64,000 nt of DNA from an uncultured Roseburia sp. (GCA_947246475.1 CAMXSH010000007.1:1-64000), one strand, 5' to 3'; counted from the first letter of the stretch, positions 16,422 to 25,175 are shown. Program-made: numbers and translations. Notes: generated from the letters alone by a model not told the origin.

Positions 16422-17456
16422 ATGAGAGGAAATTTGTGGAACTACTTGGGCTGCGGGATCATTGGATTGATTTTAGGGATCATTGTGGTGGGATGGCTGC
16501 TGCTGAGGGACAAAAAAAGGGTAAAGCAGCGGGGAGAGGAATTTATCAATCAGATTTCAAATAATATAGATATGGTTGTGCTCGTTTTTTTACCTTTGGA
16601 AAAAAGGGTAAAGTTTGTAACGGACAGCGTGAGCTGGATGCTGGGGATACGAAAAGAGCATATCTATCATGATATTAGTTATCTTTTTGAGAAACTGATC
16701 ATTGTATCAGAAGAAAAAAATTTTATGAGGGATTTTTATGATGGAAATATCATCCTTTCAGTTCAGAAAGAGTGTGAAATCATCGATATACGTAAAAAGC
16801 AGAACCGTTGGGGATATTTAAAGATCGTGCCCCGGGATGACGGCAGTTATCTGCTTACATTGACCGACGCGACAGTGGAGCATGAATTAGCCAATGCATT
16901 GCTGGCTTCTGTAAATACGCTGGATGATGTGCGCAGAAAAGCCCCTGATCTGGTTTTGTCCAGTGTGGAAAAATTGAATCAGGATCAGGAAAGCAGATCT
17001 GTATTTGAAGAACCTGAGACCGCCATTCAGAGAGAAAATGAGAATTCGTGGCAGGCGCCAGTGGACATATATGAAAATAAGCGGGTGCTGATTGTGGAAG
17101 ATAATGCCATCAATATGGAGACAGCATGTCAGATTTTAAAGGGTATGGGAGTGAAGATTGATAAAGCTGTGAACGGAGAAGAGGCTGTCAGGAAATTCCA
17201 GAATTCCTGGGAAGATTATTATGACATTGTTTTTATGGATATTCAGATGCCAATTATGGATGGAAACGAAGCGACAAAAAAAATTCGTGCCATGGAGAGA
17301 AAAGATGCCAAAGTAATACCTATTGTGGCAATGACTGCATATATTTTCACCGAGGATATCCGTGCTTCTATCCAGGCTGGGATGGATATGCATATTGCGA
17401 AGCCGCTGAATACTCAGAAGTTATCAGATGTTATGAGAAAATACCTGGCAAATTAG
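16422..17456 (+). CDS. Membrane-anchored PAS-like / receiver-domain protein lacking a kinase domain
   Basis: This 344-residue protein has one membrane helix (about 8-28), a PAS-like region (about 45-155, with FVTDSVSWMLGI and a DGSYLLTLTDAT end) and a canonical receiver domain (about 223-344) with phospho-acceptor D273 (DIVFMDIQMPIMDG) and the conserved Thr and Lys (VAMTAY, IAKPLN). The receiver is closest in style to those at the C-terminus of hybrid sensor kinases. The HisKA and HATPase domains expected between are missing; only about 65 non-conserved residues join the parts, with no stop or frameshift. It looks like an internally deleted hybrid kinase that remains an intact ORF. Confidence 0.8.
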   Translation: MRGNLWNYLGCGIIGLILGIIVVGWLLLRDKKRVKQRGEEFINQISNNIDMVVLVFLPLEKRVKFVTDSVSWMLGIRKEHIYHDISYLFEKLIIVSEEKNFMRDFYDGNIILSVQKECEIIDIRKKQNRWGYLKIVPRDDGSYLLTLTDATVEHELANALLASVNTLDDVRRKAPDLVLSSVEKLNQDQESRSVFEEPETAIQRENENSWQAPVDIYENKRVLIVEDNAINMETACQILKGMGVKIDKAVNGEEAVRKFQNSWEDYYDIVFMDIQMPIMDGNEATKKIRAMERKDAKVIPIVAMTAYIFTEDIRASIQAGMDMHIAKPLNTQKLSDVMRKYLAN

Positions 17457-17526
17457 TACACTGGCACATGGTAAGACATAAACCTATGGAACCTGATAAG
17501 CAGCTTTATGGAAATGGAGGGGTAAA

Positions 17527-18648
17527 ATGAAATTGGATACGCGGACATGTATCCGGACTGGGATTACGATCGTTGCCATCTATTTATTTATCCATTACTG
17601 GTCTGTAATCGCAGGGGGGATCGGGCTTGCTTTTCATGCAGCATCGCCGCTGATCCTTGGTTTTGTGGTAGCTTATGCAGTCAACATATTGATGAGTGTT
17701 TTTGAGCGTGTCTATTTTCCCAATACCCATAACAGGTTTTTAAACAGGAGCAGAAGTATTGTATGTATTCTTGTTTCATATTTGAGCCTGATCGGGATCA
17801 TCGCTTTGATCATAGGTCTGATCGTGCCAGAACTGACCAATTGCGTCAAGGTACTTATCGCCAAGATTCCGCCATTGATGGATCAAATATCTGGTATGCT
17901 GCAGAACAATAGTGAAATGAGCGGGATTGTAAAAGAATTTGGTACAATAACGGAAAATGGAAATATTGACTGGCAGAGCATCGTGACAAAGGCTGCGGAC
18001 TGGATGGCAGGCAGTCTTGGGGGAGCGATGGGGCTTGTGGGGAGTGTGGTCTCAGCAACTTTTTCCACTACTTTTAATATTATCATGAGCATTATATTTT
18101 CTGTATATCTTCTGGCAGGGAAGAAAAAGATATTGTCCCAGATAAAACGAACGGCGAAAGCTTATATCAAAACTGGAATATATGAAAAGATCCGTTATTT
18201 TTTTGGAGTACTCAATGAGAGTTTTCACAGTTTTATCGTAGGGCAGTGCCTGGAAGCGGTGATCCTGGGAAGTTTATGCGCCATCGGACTGTTGCTGCTT
18301 CGCATGCCCTACGCCGGCATGATCGGGGCCCTGATTGGTTTTACTGCACTGATTCCGGTGGCTGGAGCTTATATCGGCGGAGCGGTGGGATTTTTGATGA
18401 TCGCTACAGAATCACCGTTACAAGCTGTGGTGTTTGTGATCTTTCTGGTGATCCTGCAGCAGCTGGAAGGGCAGCTGATCTATCCCAGGGTGGTAGGGGC
18501 CTCCATTGGACTGCCAGGAATCTGGGTGCTGGCGGCGGTCACGGTGGGAGGAAGTGTGATGGGAGTCAGTGGTATGCTGCTCTTTGTACCACTTGCTTCT
18601 GCATGTTACCGGCTGCTGAAAGAAGATGTGGATAAGAGGACAGGTTAG
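17527..18648 (+). CDS. AI-2E family (PerM/YtvI-like) membrane transporter
   Basis: This 373-residue protein has about eight hydrophobic segments with a soluble stretch between the third and fourth (about 95-165), the layout of the AI-2E/PerM family. The C-terminal signature region GLLLLRMPYAGMIGALIGFTALIPVAGAYIGG and QQLEGQLIYPRVVGASIGL is clear. Members include sporulation membrane proteins (YtvI) and proposed exporters. The family name does not show that it transports autoinducer-2. An AGGGG-type RBS (GGAGGGG) precedes ATG 17527. Confidence 0.92.
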   Translation: MKLDTRTCIRTGITIVAIYLFIHYWSVIAGGIGLAFHAASPLILGFVVAYAVNILMSVFERVYFPNTHNRFLNRSRSIVCILVSYLSLIGIIALIIGLIVPELTNCVKVLIAKIPPLMDQISGMLQNNSEMSGIVKEFGTITENGNIDWQSIVTKAADWMAGSLGGAMGLVGSVVSATFSTTFNIIMSIIFSVYLLAGKKKILSQIKRTAKAYIKTGIYEKIRYFFGVLNESFHSFIVGQCLEAVILGSLCAIGLLLLRMPYAGMIGALIGFTALIPVAGAYIGGAVGFLMIATESPLQAVVFVIFLVILQQLEGQLIYPRVVGASIGLPGIWVLAAVTVGGSVMGVSGMLLFVPLASACYRLLKEDVDKRTG

Positions 18649-18672
18649 CCTGGCGGCGCCATTGTCCTTTTT
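18637..18672 (+). terminator. Possible terminator at the end of the AI-2E gene
   Basis: AGGACA (18637-18642) pairs with TGTCCT (18663-18668), with a GC-rich inner segment and a following T-run. The left arm lies inside the coding sequence. Confidence 0.45.
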
Positions 18673-18757
18673 CCTTTTGAGTGGGATGAACAATAAATTA
18701 AAGTTTAAAGCTTATGGGGTGTGCCCTGGCTTTTACGGTGAAAGGGGTAATTCGGTA

Positions 18758-19564
18758 ATGGCTGCTTATACATTGATCACTGGTGCAACGGGTGGCATCG
18801 GACTTGAATTTGCAAAGATTTTTGCTGCGGAAGGAAGTTCTCTGATATTAGTTGCAAGAAACGAAGGGCGGTTGAAAAAGATTAAGAGGGCACTGGAAGC
18901 TGCTTACGGCATAGAGGTGAAGATTATTTCTGCTGATCTGGCTGAAGAACAGGCGCCAGAGAATATATACCACTATGTGAAGTCCCAGGGCTGGCGGGTA
19001 CAGATCCTCATAAATAATGTTGGGTTTGGTGACCATAACTGTTTTTTTGATACGGGATGGCAGCGGCATAAAAATATGATTGATGTCAATATCACGGCAT
19101 TGATGCATTTGACGCATCTATTTGGAGAGGATATGCGGAAAAACAGGAGAGGGAGGATCCTAAACGTGTCGTCCCTGGCATCATTTTGTGCAGGACCGTA
19201 TATGTCAGTATATTATGCGTCTAAAAGTTTTGTGCGTTCCTTTTCGGAAGCGCTTTCGGAAGAGCTCAAACCCTATCGTGTTACTGTGACAGCTCTCTGT
19301 CCGGGACCAGTGGCTACCGGGTTTGAGAAAAATGCTGGTCTTCAGGATTCCAGAATGTTTAAACTGCTGCATGTATCCGATGCGGCGTCTGTTGCCCGTG
19401 CCGGGTATGTGGGCATGATGAAAGGGAAAGCGCTGGTTTATTATGGATGGCAGACCAAAGCGGCAAGCCTGTTATCCCGGATGTGCCCGAGAATGGTGAC
19501 TCGGAAAGCTGCCATGTATATCAATGTAATAAAAGAGAGCAGGAAAGTACCAGATACTATGTGA
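18758..19564 (+). CDS. Short-chain dehydrogenase/reductase
   Basis: This 268-residue protein is a classical SDR: nucleotide-binding TGATGGIG (8-15), NNVG-type motif, the catalytic Ser in NVSSLASF, and the YxxxK pair Y152/K156 (YYASK), followed by CPGPVATGF. It resembles the DltE/YqjQ-type group acting on lipids or keto compounds, but the substrate cannot be read. ATG 18758 has AAAGGGG at 10 nt; the frame opens earlier, inside the AI-2E gene, without a suitable RBS. Confidence 0.9.
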   Translation: MAAYTLITGATGGIGLEFAKIFAAEGSSLILVARNEGRLKKIKRALEAAYGIEVKIISADLAEEQAPENIYHYVKSQGWRVQILINNVGFGDHNCFFDTGWQRHKNMIDVNITALMHLTHLFGEDMRKNRRGRILNVSSLASFCAGPYMSVYYASKSFVRSFSEALSEELKPYRVTVTALCPGPVATGFEKNAGLQDSRMFKLLHVSDAASVARAGYVGMMKGKALVYYGWQTKAASLLSRMCPRMVTRKAAMYINVIKESRKVPDTM

Positions 19565-19591
19565 AAGGAAGAGAAAACGGAGGGAATGCAT

Positions 19592-19957
19592 ATGAAGTAC
19601 GAGTGGATGGATGAGTATTTGCTGGGTAAAAAAGGGGTAACCAAAGATCTCCAGAAGGATTGGAACTGGGTCCGTTATCAGATCGGAGGCAAGATGTTTG
19701 CAGCACTGTGTCTGGACGAGGAAGATATACCATATTATATTACGCTAAAACTGGATCCTGCGGAAGGTGAATTCTTGAGGGGAGAGTATGAGGACATACT
19801 TCCAGGCTATTATATGAATAAGAAGCATTGGAATTCGATCAAACCGGATGGGGAAGTGCCGGATGATCTGGTAAAAGATCTTCTGGACAAATCTTATCAG
19901 CTGGTATTGGGTGGATTGAGCAAGAAAAAGCAACAGGAGATCCTGGAAATGAGTTAA
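19592..19957 (+). CDS. MmcQ/YjbR-like small protein
   Basis: This 121-residue protein fits the MmcQ/YjbR (CyaY-like fold) family: WNWVRYQIGGKMFAALCLDEE, then YITLKLDPAEGEFLR, GYYMNKKHWNSI and a C-terminal helix LLDKSYQLVLGGLSKKKQ. The family has been called DNA-binding on structural grounds only. ATG 19592 is chosen because ACGGAGGG lies 7 nt upstream; ATG 19586 is too close. It is close behind the SDR gene and probably cotranscribed. Confidence 0.85.
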   Translation: MKYEWMDEYLLGKKGVTKDLQKDWNWVRYQIGGKMFAALCLDEEDIPYYITLKLDPAEGEFLRGEYEDILPGYYMNKKHWNSIKPDGEVPDDLVKDLLDKSYQLVLGGLSKKKQQEILEMS

Positions 19958-20051
19958 TGACAGGCTGGTCATTTAGTGAAATGCAGTGGTACAGTACACC
20001 AGTATAGTGCGCCGATCTTAAGTTGTCGGGGCTGGGAAGGGGAGATTTTTT

Positions 20052-22622
20052 ATGAAAGGGCCAAAGCATGTCAGTATCGCCCTGCTTGCCCATGTGGATG
20101 CAGGAAAGACCACCTTATCCGAGGCGATGCTTTATGCCTGCGGCGCGATACGAAAAGCTGGCCGGGTAGATCATCAGGACACCTTTCTGGATATGAATAT
20201 CCATGAGAGGGAGAGGGGCATCACGATCTTTTCCAAACAGGCGAGGATGGCCTGGGGAGATACAGAAATCACCCTTTTGGATACGCCGGGGCATGTGGAC
20301 TTTTCCGCAGAGATGGAGAGGACACTACAGGTACTGGATTATGCGGTGCTGGTAGTCAGTGGGACGGATGGTGTCCAGGGGCACACAGAGACGCTGTGGA
20401 AACTATTGGAGCATTATCAGATCCCTGTTTTTTTATTTGTAAATAAGATGGATCTTCCAGGAACAGACAGGCAGCAGCTGATGGATGAGCTGAAGTTAAA
20501 GCTTTCCTCCGGCTGTGTTGATTTTACAGATACGGGATCCGGAGAATTTATGGAAGAAACTGCCCTGTGTGATGAGGCACTTCTGGAGAAATATCTGGAT
20601 CAAGGTGCACTGGATCTCCCAGAAGATCTGCGTTCCCTGATCGCCCAGAGGAAGCTTTTTCCCTGCTGTTTTGGATCGGCGCTGCGGCTGGAGGGAACGG
20701 AAGAACTGCTGGATACAATCCATGAATACTCTACATATGTAGAAAGAAAAAAGGAGTTTGCTGCCAGGGTTTTTAAGGTATCCAGGGATGCCCAGGGCAG
20801 CCGGCTCACCCACTTAAAGATCACAGGGGGAAAGCTCCAGGTGAAAGAGGTGCTGGGAGAGGGGGAGAAAGTAAACCAGATCCGGCTCTATTCTGGAGAA
20901 AAGTACGAGACCGCTGATGAAGTAGGCGCCGGAGAGATCTGTGCGGTGACGGGGTTGAACCATACGTATCCAGGTCAGGGACTTGGAACTGAACTGGATC
21001 TTGCGGGGGAACAATTAGAACCGGTTCTTCGTTATTCCATCTTGTTTCCAGAGGGTACAGATATGACGATGGCGGCAGGAAAACTCCGTCAGCTGGAGGA
21101 GGAAGATCCAAAACTTCATCTTTCCTGGGACGAGAAACAGCACCAGATGTATATTCAGCCCATGGGGGAGGTGCAGCTGGAAATCCTAAAAGAAATTCTG
21201 GCAGAACGTTTTGGGATGGAGGCAGAGTTCGGAGAGGGAAATATTCTTTATAAGGAGACCATACAGAACGTAGTGGAGGGAGTGGGACATTTTGAGCCAC
21301 TACGTCATTATGCTGAAGTGCATCTTCTGATGGAACCACTGCCGCCGGGAAGTGGAATTGTGGTCGGATCGGACTGCAGCGAAGACAAGCTGGATCTGAA
21401 CTGGCAGCGGCTGGTGATGACCCATCTGAAAGAAAAAGAATTTGCTGGGGTACTGACCGGATCCCCTATCACGGATATCAGGATTACGCTGGCGGCAGGC
21501 CGTGCCCATCTCAAGCATACAGAGGGCGGGGATTTCCGGCAGGCGACGTACCGGGCTGTGCGTCAGGGATTGATGCAGGCCAAGAGTGTTCTTTTGGAGC
21601 CCTGCTATGAGTTCCGTTTGGAGCTGCCGACAGAAAATGTTGGACGTGCCATGACGGATATCAAGCGGATGAGCGGTGAGTTTGAGGTGCTGCCGGAGCA
21701 GGCGGGCATGTCGGTGCTGACAGGAATCTGTCCGGTGGCTGCCATGAAGGATTACCCGGTAGAATTTGCTTCGTATACAAAAGGGCGGGGGCATATGAGC
21801 TGCATGCCAGCCGGTTATCAACCCTGTCACAATGAGATGGAAGTCAGGGAGAAGATCGGCTACGATGCGGAGGCAGATGTGGAAAACACCCCGGATTCCG
21901 TGTTCTGCGCCCATGGTTCCGGCTATGTGGTCAGATGGAATGAAGTGCCAGAGCATATGCATCTGGAGAGCGTACTAACATCTGCCAGGAGGCGTGGCGC
22001 TGAAAACCAGCGGAGGGATCCGGCGAGGGGGACAGAGGGAAACCGTTCTGTGGATTCCAGGGATTTTTATGCCGAGGAAAAAGAACTCCAGGCGATCTTC
22101 GAGAGAACCTACGGCGCGGTGAAACCTAAGGTGCCAGAAGCCGGATCTAAAGTGATCCGGGCAAAGGAAGAGAAACAGAAGGTACAGATCCGGGAAAGAA
22201 AGCCAGTGGAAGAGTATGTGCTGGTGGACGGTTATAATATTATTTTCGCCTGGGAAGACCTAAAAGAGCTCTCCCGTGTCAGCATGGATGCCGCGAGGAT
22301 GAAACTGATGGATATCATGTGCAATTATCAGGGATATACTGGCTGTCATCTGATCCTTGTCTTTGATGCTTATAAGGTGAAAGGAAACCCCGGCAGCGTG
22401 GAGCAGTTTCATAATATCAGTATCGTATACACCAGGGAAGCAGAAACTGCGGATATGTATATTGAAAAGACAACGAAGCGCATCGCCAGGAAACACCGGG
22501 TGCGGGTGGCGACCTCCGACGGCATGGAACAGATGATCATTCTGGGACATGGCGCAACGAGAATGTCTGCTTCCGCGTTCAGGGAAGAGGTTCAGAGGGT
22601 AAGCTCCTTCCTGGCTAAATGA
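20052..22622 (+). CDS. Tet(M)-like ribosome-associated GTPase fused to a Rae1/YacP-type NYN endoribonuclease domain
   Basis: This 856-residue protein starts as a translational GTPase of the EF-G/Tet(M) family: G1 AHVDAGKTT (13-21), G3 DTPGHVDF (77-84), G4 NKMD (131-134), then domains II-V to about residue 640. From about 720 to the end it carries a YacP-like NYN nuclease domain (DGYN at 726-729, then QGYTGCHLILVFDAYKVKG, ETADMYIEKTT, VATSDGMEQ) that resembles B. subtilis Rae1, the ribosomal A-site endonuclease. A basic linker (650-715) joins them. The domain IV loop which in Tet(M) reads about YSPVS is here short (HTEGGDF, 489-495), so it may not give tetracycline resistance. No frameshift or stop separates the parts. 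An RBS (GGGAAGGGGAG) precedes the ATG. Confidence 0.9.
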   Translation: MKGPKHVSIALLAHVDAGKTTLSEAMLYACGAIRKAGRVDHQDTFLDMNIHERERGITIFSKQARMAWGDTEITLLDTPGHVDFSAEMERTLQVLDYAVLVVSGTDGVQGHTETLWKLLEHYQIPVFLFVNKMDLPGTDRQQLMDELKLKLSSGCVDFTDTGSGEFMEETALCDEALLEKYLDQGALDLPEDLRSLIAQRKLFPCCFGSALRLEGTEELLDTIHEYSTYVERKKEFAARVFKVSRDAQGSRLTHLKITGGKLQVKEVLGEGEKVNQIRLYSGEKYETADEVGAGEICAVTGLNHTYPGQGLGTELDLAGEQLEPVLRYSILFPEGTDMTMAAGKLRQLEEEDPKLHLSWDEKQHQMYIQPMGEVQLEILKEILAERFGMEAEFGEGNILYKETIQNVVEGVGHFEPLRHYAEVHLLMEPLPPGSGIVVGSDCSEDKLDLNWQRLVMTHLKEKEFAGVLTGSPITDIRITLAAGRAHLKHTEGGDFRQATYRAVRQGLMQAKSVLLEPCYEFRLELPTENVGRAMTDIKRMSGEFEVLPEQAGMSVLTGICPVAAMKDYPVEFASYTKGRGHMSCMPAGYQPCHNEMEVREKIGYDAEADVENTPDSVFCAHGSGYVVRWNEVPEHMHLESVLTSARRRGAENQRRDPARGTEGNRSVDSRDFYAEEKELQAIFERTYGAVKPKVPEAGSKVIRAKEEKQKVQIRERKPVEEYVLVDGYNIIFAWEDLKELSRVSMDAARMKLMDIMCNYQGYTGCHLILVFDAYKVKGNPGSVEQFHNISIVYTREAETADMYIEKTTKRIARKHRVRVATSDGMEQMIILGHGATRMSASAFREEVQRVSSFLAK

Positions 22623-22641
22623 TAGAAAGAAGAGAGACCAA

Positions 22642-23424
22642 ATGATTGAAAGTATGAACAACACCCAGGTCAAACGAATCGGAAAACTGAAGAAAAGTTC
22701 CCGGTTCCGCAGGCAGGAAAAAGCCTTTATAGCGGAAGGATTCAAAATGGCGGCGGAAGGACTGGTCCACGGGCTGGTACAGACTATGTATGTGGCGGAG
22801 TCTGCGGGAGAAGAATATTTTTCAAAGTTATCCCATACAATAGGAAAAGAGAATATAGAATGGGTGTCTGACGCTGTTTTCCGGCAGTTATCTGACACTA
22901 CTGCCCCTCAGGGAGTTCTTGCCGTGATCCGTATGCCAGAATATGAACGGGAAAAAATTCTGTCAGGGGATGCGGCGGCGCTGGTATGTCTGGAGGATAT
23001 TCAGGATCCGGGAAATCTGGGAACTATTATGAGAACAGCAGAGGGAGCCGGAATGAGCGGGGTGGTACTGTCCAAGGGATGTGTAGACCTGTTTAATCCG
23101 AAAGTGGTACGCTCAACGATGGGTGCGCTGTACCGGATGCCCTATTATATAACAGAGGATATGACTTCAGAAGTAGAATTGCTGAGGCGCCAGGGATTTC
23201 AGATAGCAGCAGCGAGACTGGATGCAGAAGTGGACTATACCCACGCCGATTACTGTGGCAAAACTGGCTTATTGATCGGAAATGAGGCCAGGGGGCTCTG
23301 TTCAGAGACTGCGGAGAAAGCGAATGTGGGGGTGAAGATACCTATGGAGGGACATCTGGAATCTTTGAATGCTGCAGTTTCGGCCGCCCTTTTAATGTAT
23401 GAGGTCCGCCGGCAAAGGAGATAG
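22642..23424 (+). CDS. TrmH/SpoU family RNA 2'-O-methyltransferase
   Basis: This 260-residue protein has an N-terminal substrate-binding domain (SMNNTQVKRIGKLKKSSRFRRQEKAFIAEG, residues 4-33) and a C-terminal SPOUT knot with the three motifs LEDIQDPGNLGTIMRTAEG, LLIGNEARGL and IPMEGHLESLNAAVSAA. It should methylate a ribose in 23S rRNA or tRNA; the site is unknown. It begins 20 nt after the GTPase-nuclease fusion gene, so two ribosome-directed proteins are probably cotranscribed. Confidence 0.93.
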   Translation: MIESMNNTQVKRIGKLKKSSRFRRQEKAFIAEGFKMAAEGLVHGLVQTMYVAESAGEEYFSKLSHTIGKENIEWVSDAVFRQLSDTTAPQGVLAVIRMPEYEREKILSGDAAALVCLEDIQDPGNLGTIMRTAEGAGMSGVVLSKGCVDLFNPKVVRSTMGALYRMPYYITEDMTSEVELLRRQGFQIAAARLDAEVDYTHADYCGKTGLLIGNEARGLCSETAEKANVGVKIPMEGHLESLNAAVSAALLMYEVRRQRR

Positions 23425-23434
23425 TAAAAAAATG

Positions 23435-23463
23435 TTGCACAAAAGAAAAAAATGTAGTAAAAT
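23435..23463 (+). promoter_or_regulatory. Sigma-A promoter of the nfeD-SPFH pair
   Basis: TTGCAC (23435-23440), a 17-nt spacer and TAAAAT (23458-23463) lie 44 nt before the NfeD start. Confidence 0.65.
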
Positions 23464-23507
23464 AGAAGGGGAATCGTTTTATTTTATGAATAAAGGAGGC
23501 AATGAAT

Positions 23508-23930
23508 ATGAGTGCCAGTATTGTATGGCTGATCATTCTCGCTGTCATGATCATGATAGAGATCGCTACCCTTGGGCTGACGACGATTTGGTTTGGAATC
23601 GGTGCCATTGGTGCATCCGTTGTTTCCTGGCTGGGATACGGAGTATGGGCACAGCTTGGTATCTTTGCGCTCTTATCCGTGATCGCTATGGCGTTGTGCC
23701 GGCCTTTTGCTGTCAGGTATCTGAATAAGGAAAAGGAAAAGACCAATATTGATGAAGTTGTCGGTAAAACGGCGGTTGTTTCCAAGCTGATCAACAACGA
23801 GATGGCGACAGGAGAAGTTAAGCTGAATGGTATGGACTGGACAGCCAGAAGCGAGGATGGAAGATTGATCGAAGAAGGAAAAAGAGTTACGGTAGTATCT
23901 GTCCAGGGTGTTAAATTGATTGTAAAGTAA
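23508..23930 (+). CDS. NfeD family membrane protein
   Basis: This 140-residue protein has two or three membrane helices (about 4-70, including LTTIWFGIGAIGASVVSWLG) and a C-terminal OB-fold domain (about 80-140, VVGKTAVV...GEVKLNGMDWTARSEDG...GKRVTVVSVQGVKLIVK), the short NfeD form without a protease domain. It is paired with an SPFH protein, as is usual, and they probably form a membrane microdomain complex. ATG 23508 is chosen with AAAGGAGG at 8 nt; ATG 23502 is too close. Confidence 0.92.
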   Translation: MSASIVWLIILAVMIMIEIATLGLTTIWFGIGAIGASVVSWLGYGVWAQLGIFALLSVIAMALCRPFAVRYLNKEKEKTNIDEVVGKTAVVSKLINNEMATGEVKLNGMDWTARSEDGRLIEEGKRVTVVSVQGVKLIVK

Positions 23931-23948
23931 ATGCGCTGCTGGCGTAAG

Positions 23949-23974
23949 TAAACCATAGATACATATATGGTTTA
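23949..23974 (+). other. Small hairpin between nfeD and the SPFH gene
   Basis: TAAACCATA (23949-23957) pairs with TATGGTTTA (23966-23974), close upstream of the SPFH RBS. It may tune expression of the second gene. Confidence 0.4.
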
Positions 23975-23996
23975 GGAAAGGAACAGGTGAAAGATT

Positions 23997-24953
23997 ATGG
24001 GAGATTCAGGAGCAGGATTTGAAATCAGCGCAGGTCTGGTGATAGGTATTGTTCTGGTGGTGATCATACTGATCATACTGGCATCGTGTATCAATATCGT
24101 ACCTCAGGCACATGCGTATATTATTGAGCGTCTCGGGGGATATCTGGGAACATGGTCAGTAGGAATTCATTTCAAACTTCCTATTTTAGACCGCGTGGCA
24201 AGGAAGGTCAATCTGAAAGAGCAGGTGATGGATTTTGCACCGCAGCCGGTGATCACAAAGGATAATGTTACGATGCAGATCGACACTGTCGTATTTTTCC
24301 AGATCACAGATCCAAAGCTGTTTACCTATGGAGTGGAAAATCCCATCATGGCGATTGAGAATCTTACGGCTACCACCCTTCGTAATATTATCGGAGACCT
24401 GGAGCTTGACCAGACACTGACATCGAGAGAGACCATTAATACCCACATGAGATCGAGTCTGGATATCGCTACGGATCCCTGGGGGATCAAGGTAAACCGT
24501 GTGGAGCTGAAAAATATTATTCCGCCGAGAGAGATCCAGGATTCCATGGAGAAACAGATGAAGGCGGAGCGTGAGAGGCGTGAGTCTATCCTCCGTGCAG
24601 AGGGTGAGAAAAAGTCTACGGTGCTTGTGGCAGAGGGTAAAAAAGAATCTGCGATCCTGGAAGCGGAGGCAGAGAAGGAAGCTGCGATCCTGCGCGCTGA
24701 GGCGAAGAGGGAAGCAATGATCCGTGAAGCAGAGGGTCGTGCCCAGGCGATCGAGACGGTACAGAAGGCGACTGCCGAGGGTATCCGTTATCTGAATGAA
24801 GCGTCGCCATCCCAGGGCGTTCTTACGATTAAGAGCCTGGAAGCTTTTGAGAAAGCAGCGGATGGAAAGGCTACAAAGATCATAATTCCATCGGAAATCC
24901 AGGGAGTGGCAGGGCTTGCAAGATCATTGGTGGAAAGCGTAAAGGAGAGCTGA
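23997..24953 (+). CDS. SPFH/band 7 (stomatin/flotillin-like) membrane protein
   Basis: This 318-residue protein has one N-terminal membrane helix (about 11-33), a band 7 domain (VPQAHAYIIERLGGYLGTWSVGIHFKLP, then EQVMDFAPQPVITKDNV) and an Ala/Glu/Arg-rich coiled coil (about 185-265, with repeated RAEGEKKS / AEAEKEAAI units). This is the QmcA/YbbK type. With the upstream NfeD it would form a membrane scaffold. The start has AGGTG-type RBS sequence. Confidence 0.95.
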   Translation: MGDSGAGFEISAGLVIGIVLVVIILIILASCINIVPQAHAYIIERLGGYLGTWSVGIHFKLPILDRVARKVNLKEQVMDFAPQPVITKDNVTMQIDTVVFFQITDPKLFTYGVENPIMAIENLTATTLRNIIGDLELDQTLTSRETINTHMRSSLDIATDPWGIKVNRVELKNIIPPREIQDSMEKQMKAERERRESILRAEGEKKSTVLVAEGKKESAILEAEAEKEAAILRAEAKREAMIREAEGRAQAIETVQKATAEGIRYLNEASPSQGVLTIKSLEAFEKAADGKATKIIIPSEIQGVAGLARSLVESVKES

Positions 24954-25028
24954 TGATCCAGCAGATGATTCGTTATTATTGCTGCCGGGCTGGAATGACA
25001 GTATGACAGGTAAAAATAGAATGGATAA

Positions 25029-25075
25029 AAAGAGGGAGTTCTTTTGTCCGGGGAGGACAGATGAAAACCCTCTTT
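25029..25075 (+). terminator. Weak terminator-like hairpin after the SPFH gene
   Basis: AAAGAGGG (25029-25036) pairs with CCCTCTTT (25068-25075), enclosing a smaller GTCC/GGAC stem. The T-tail is weak. Confidence 0.35.
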
Positions 25076-25086
25076 CATACATCCTG

Positions 25087-25135
25087 GTACAATGAATACT
25101 AAATTTAACATTAAACAACTTAATATTCATTGTAC
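25087..25135 (+). promoter_or_regulatory. Inverted repeat with two arginine-box-like sites upstream of argF
   Basis: GTACAATGAATA (25087-25098) is the exact reverse complement of TATTCATTGTAC (25124-25135). Each arm contains a half-site (TGAAT or ATTCA) of the ArgR/AhrC box, and two degenerate boxes can be drawn at 25093-25106 and 25116-25129. The location 40-90 nt before argF suits repression by arginine. ArgR is not in the window. Confidence 0.5.
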
Positions 25136-25175
25136 TTGACGTGGCGCCATTGAGCCAGGATAAGGAGGAACAATC

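Noticed and set aside
17527-18648. Autoinducer-2 exporter linked to the agr locus
   Set aside because: The AI-2E family name is historical; no luxS or evidence of AI-2 transport is present and it lies beyond a terminator and another gene.
21300-21962. Minus-strand ORF of 220 codons inside the GTPase-nuclease gene
   Set aside because: It is a shadow of the strong plus-strand coding frame and has no recognisable motif or RBS.
20052-22622. Simple tetracycline-resistance gene tet(M)
   Set aside because: The domain IV loop is shorter than in Tet(M), a nuclease domain is fused, and no mobile element surrounds it. Resistance cannot be claimed from sequence.
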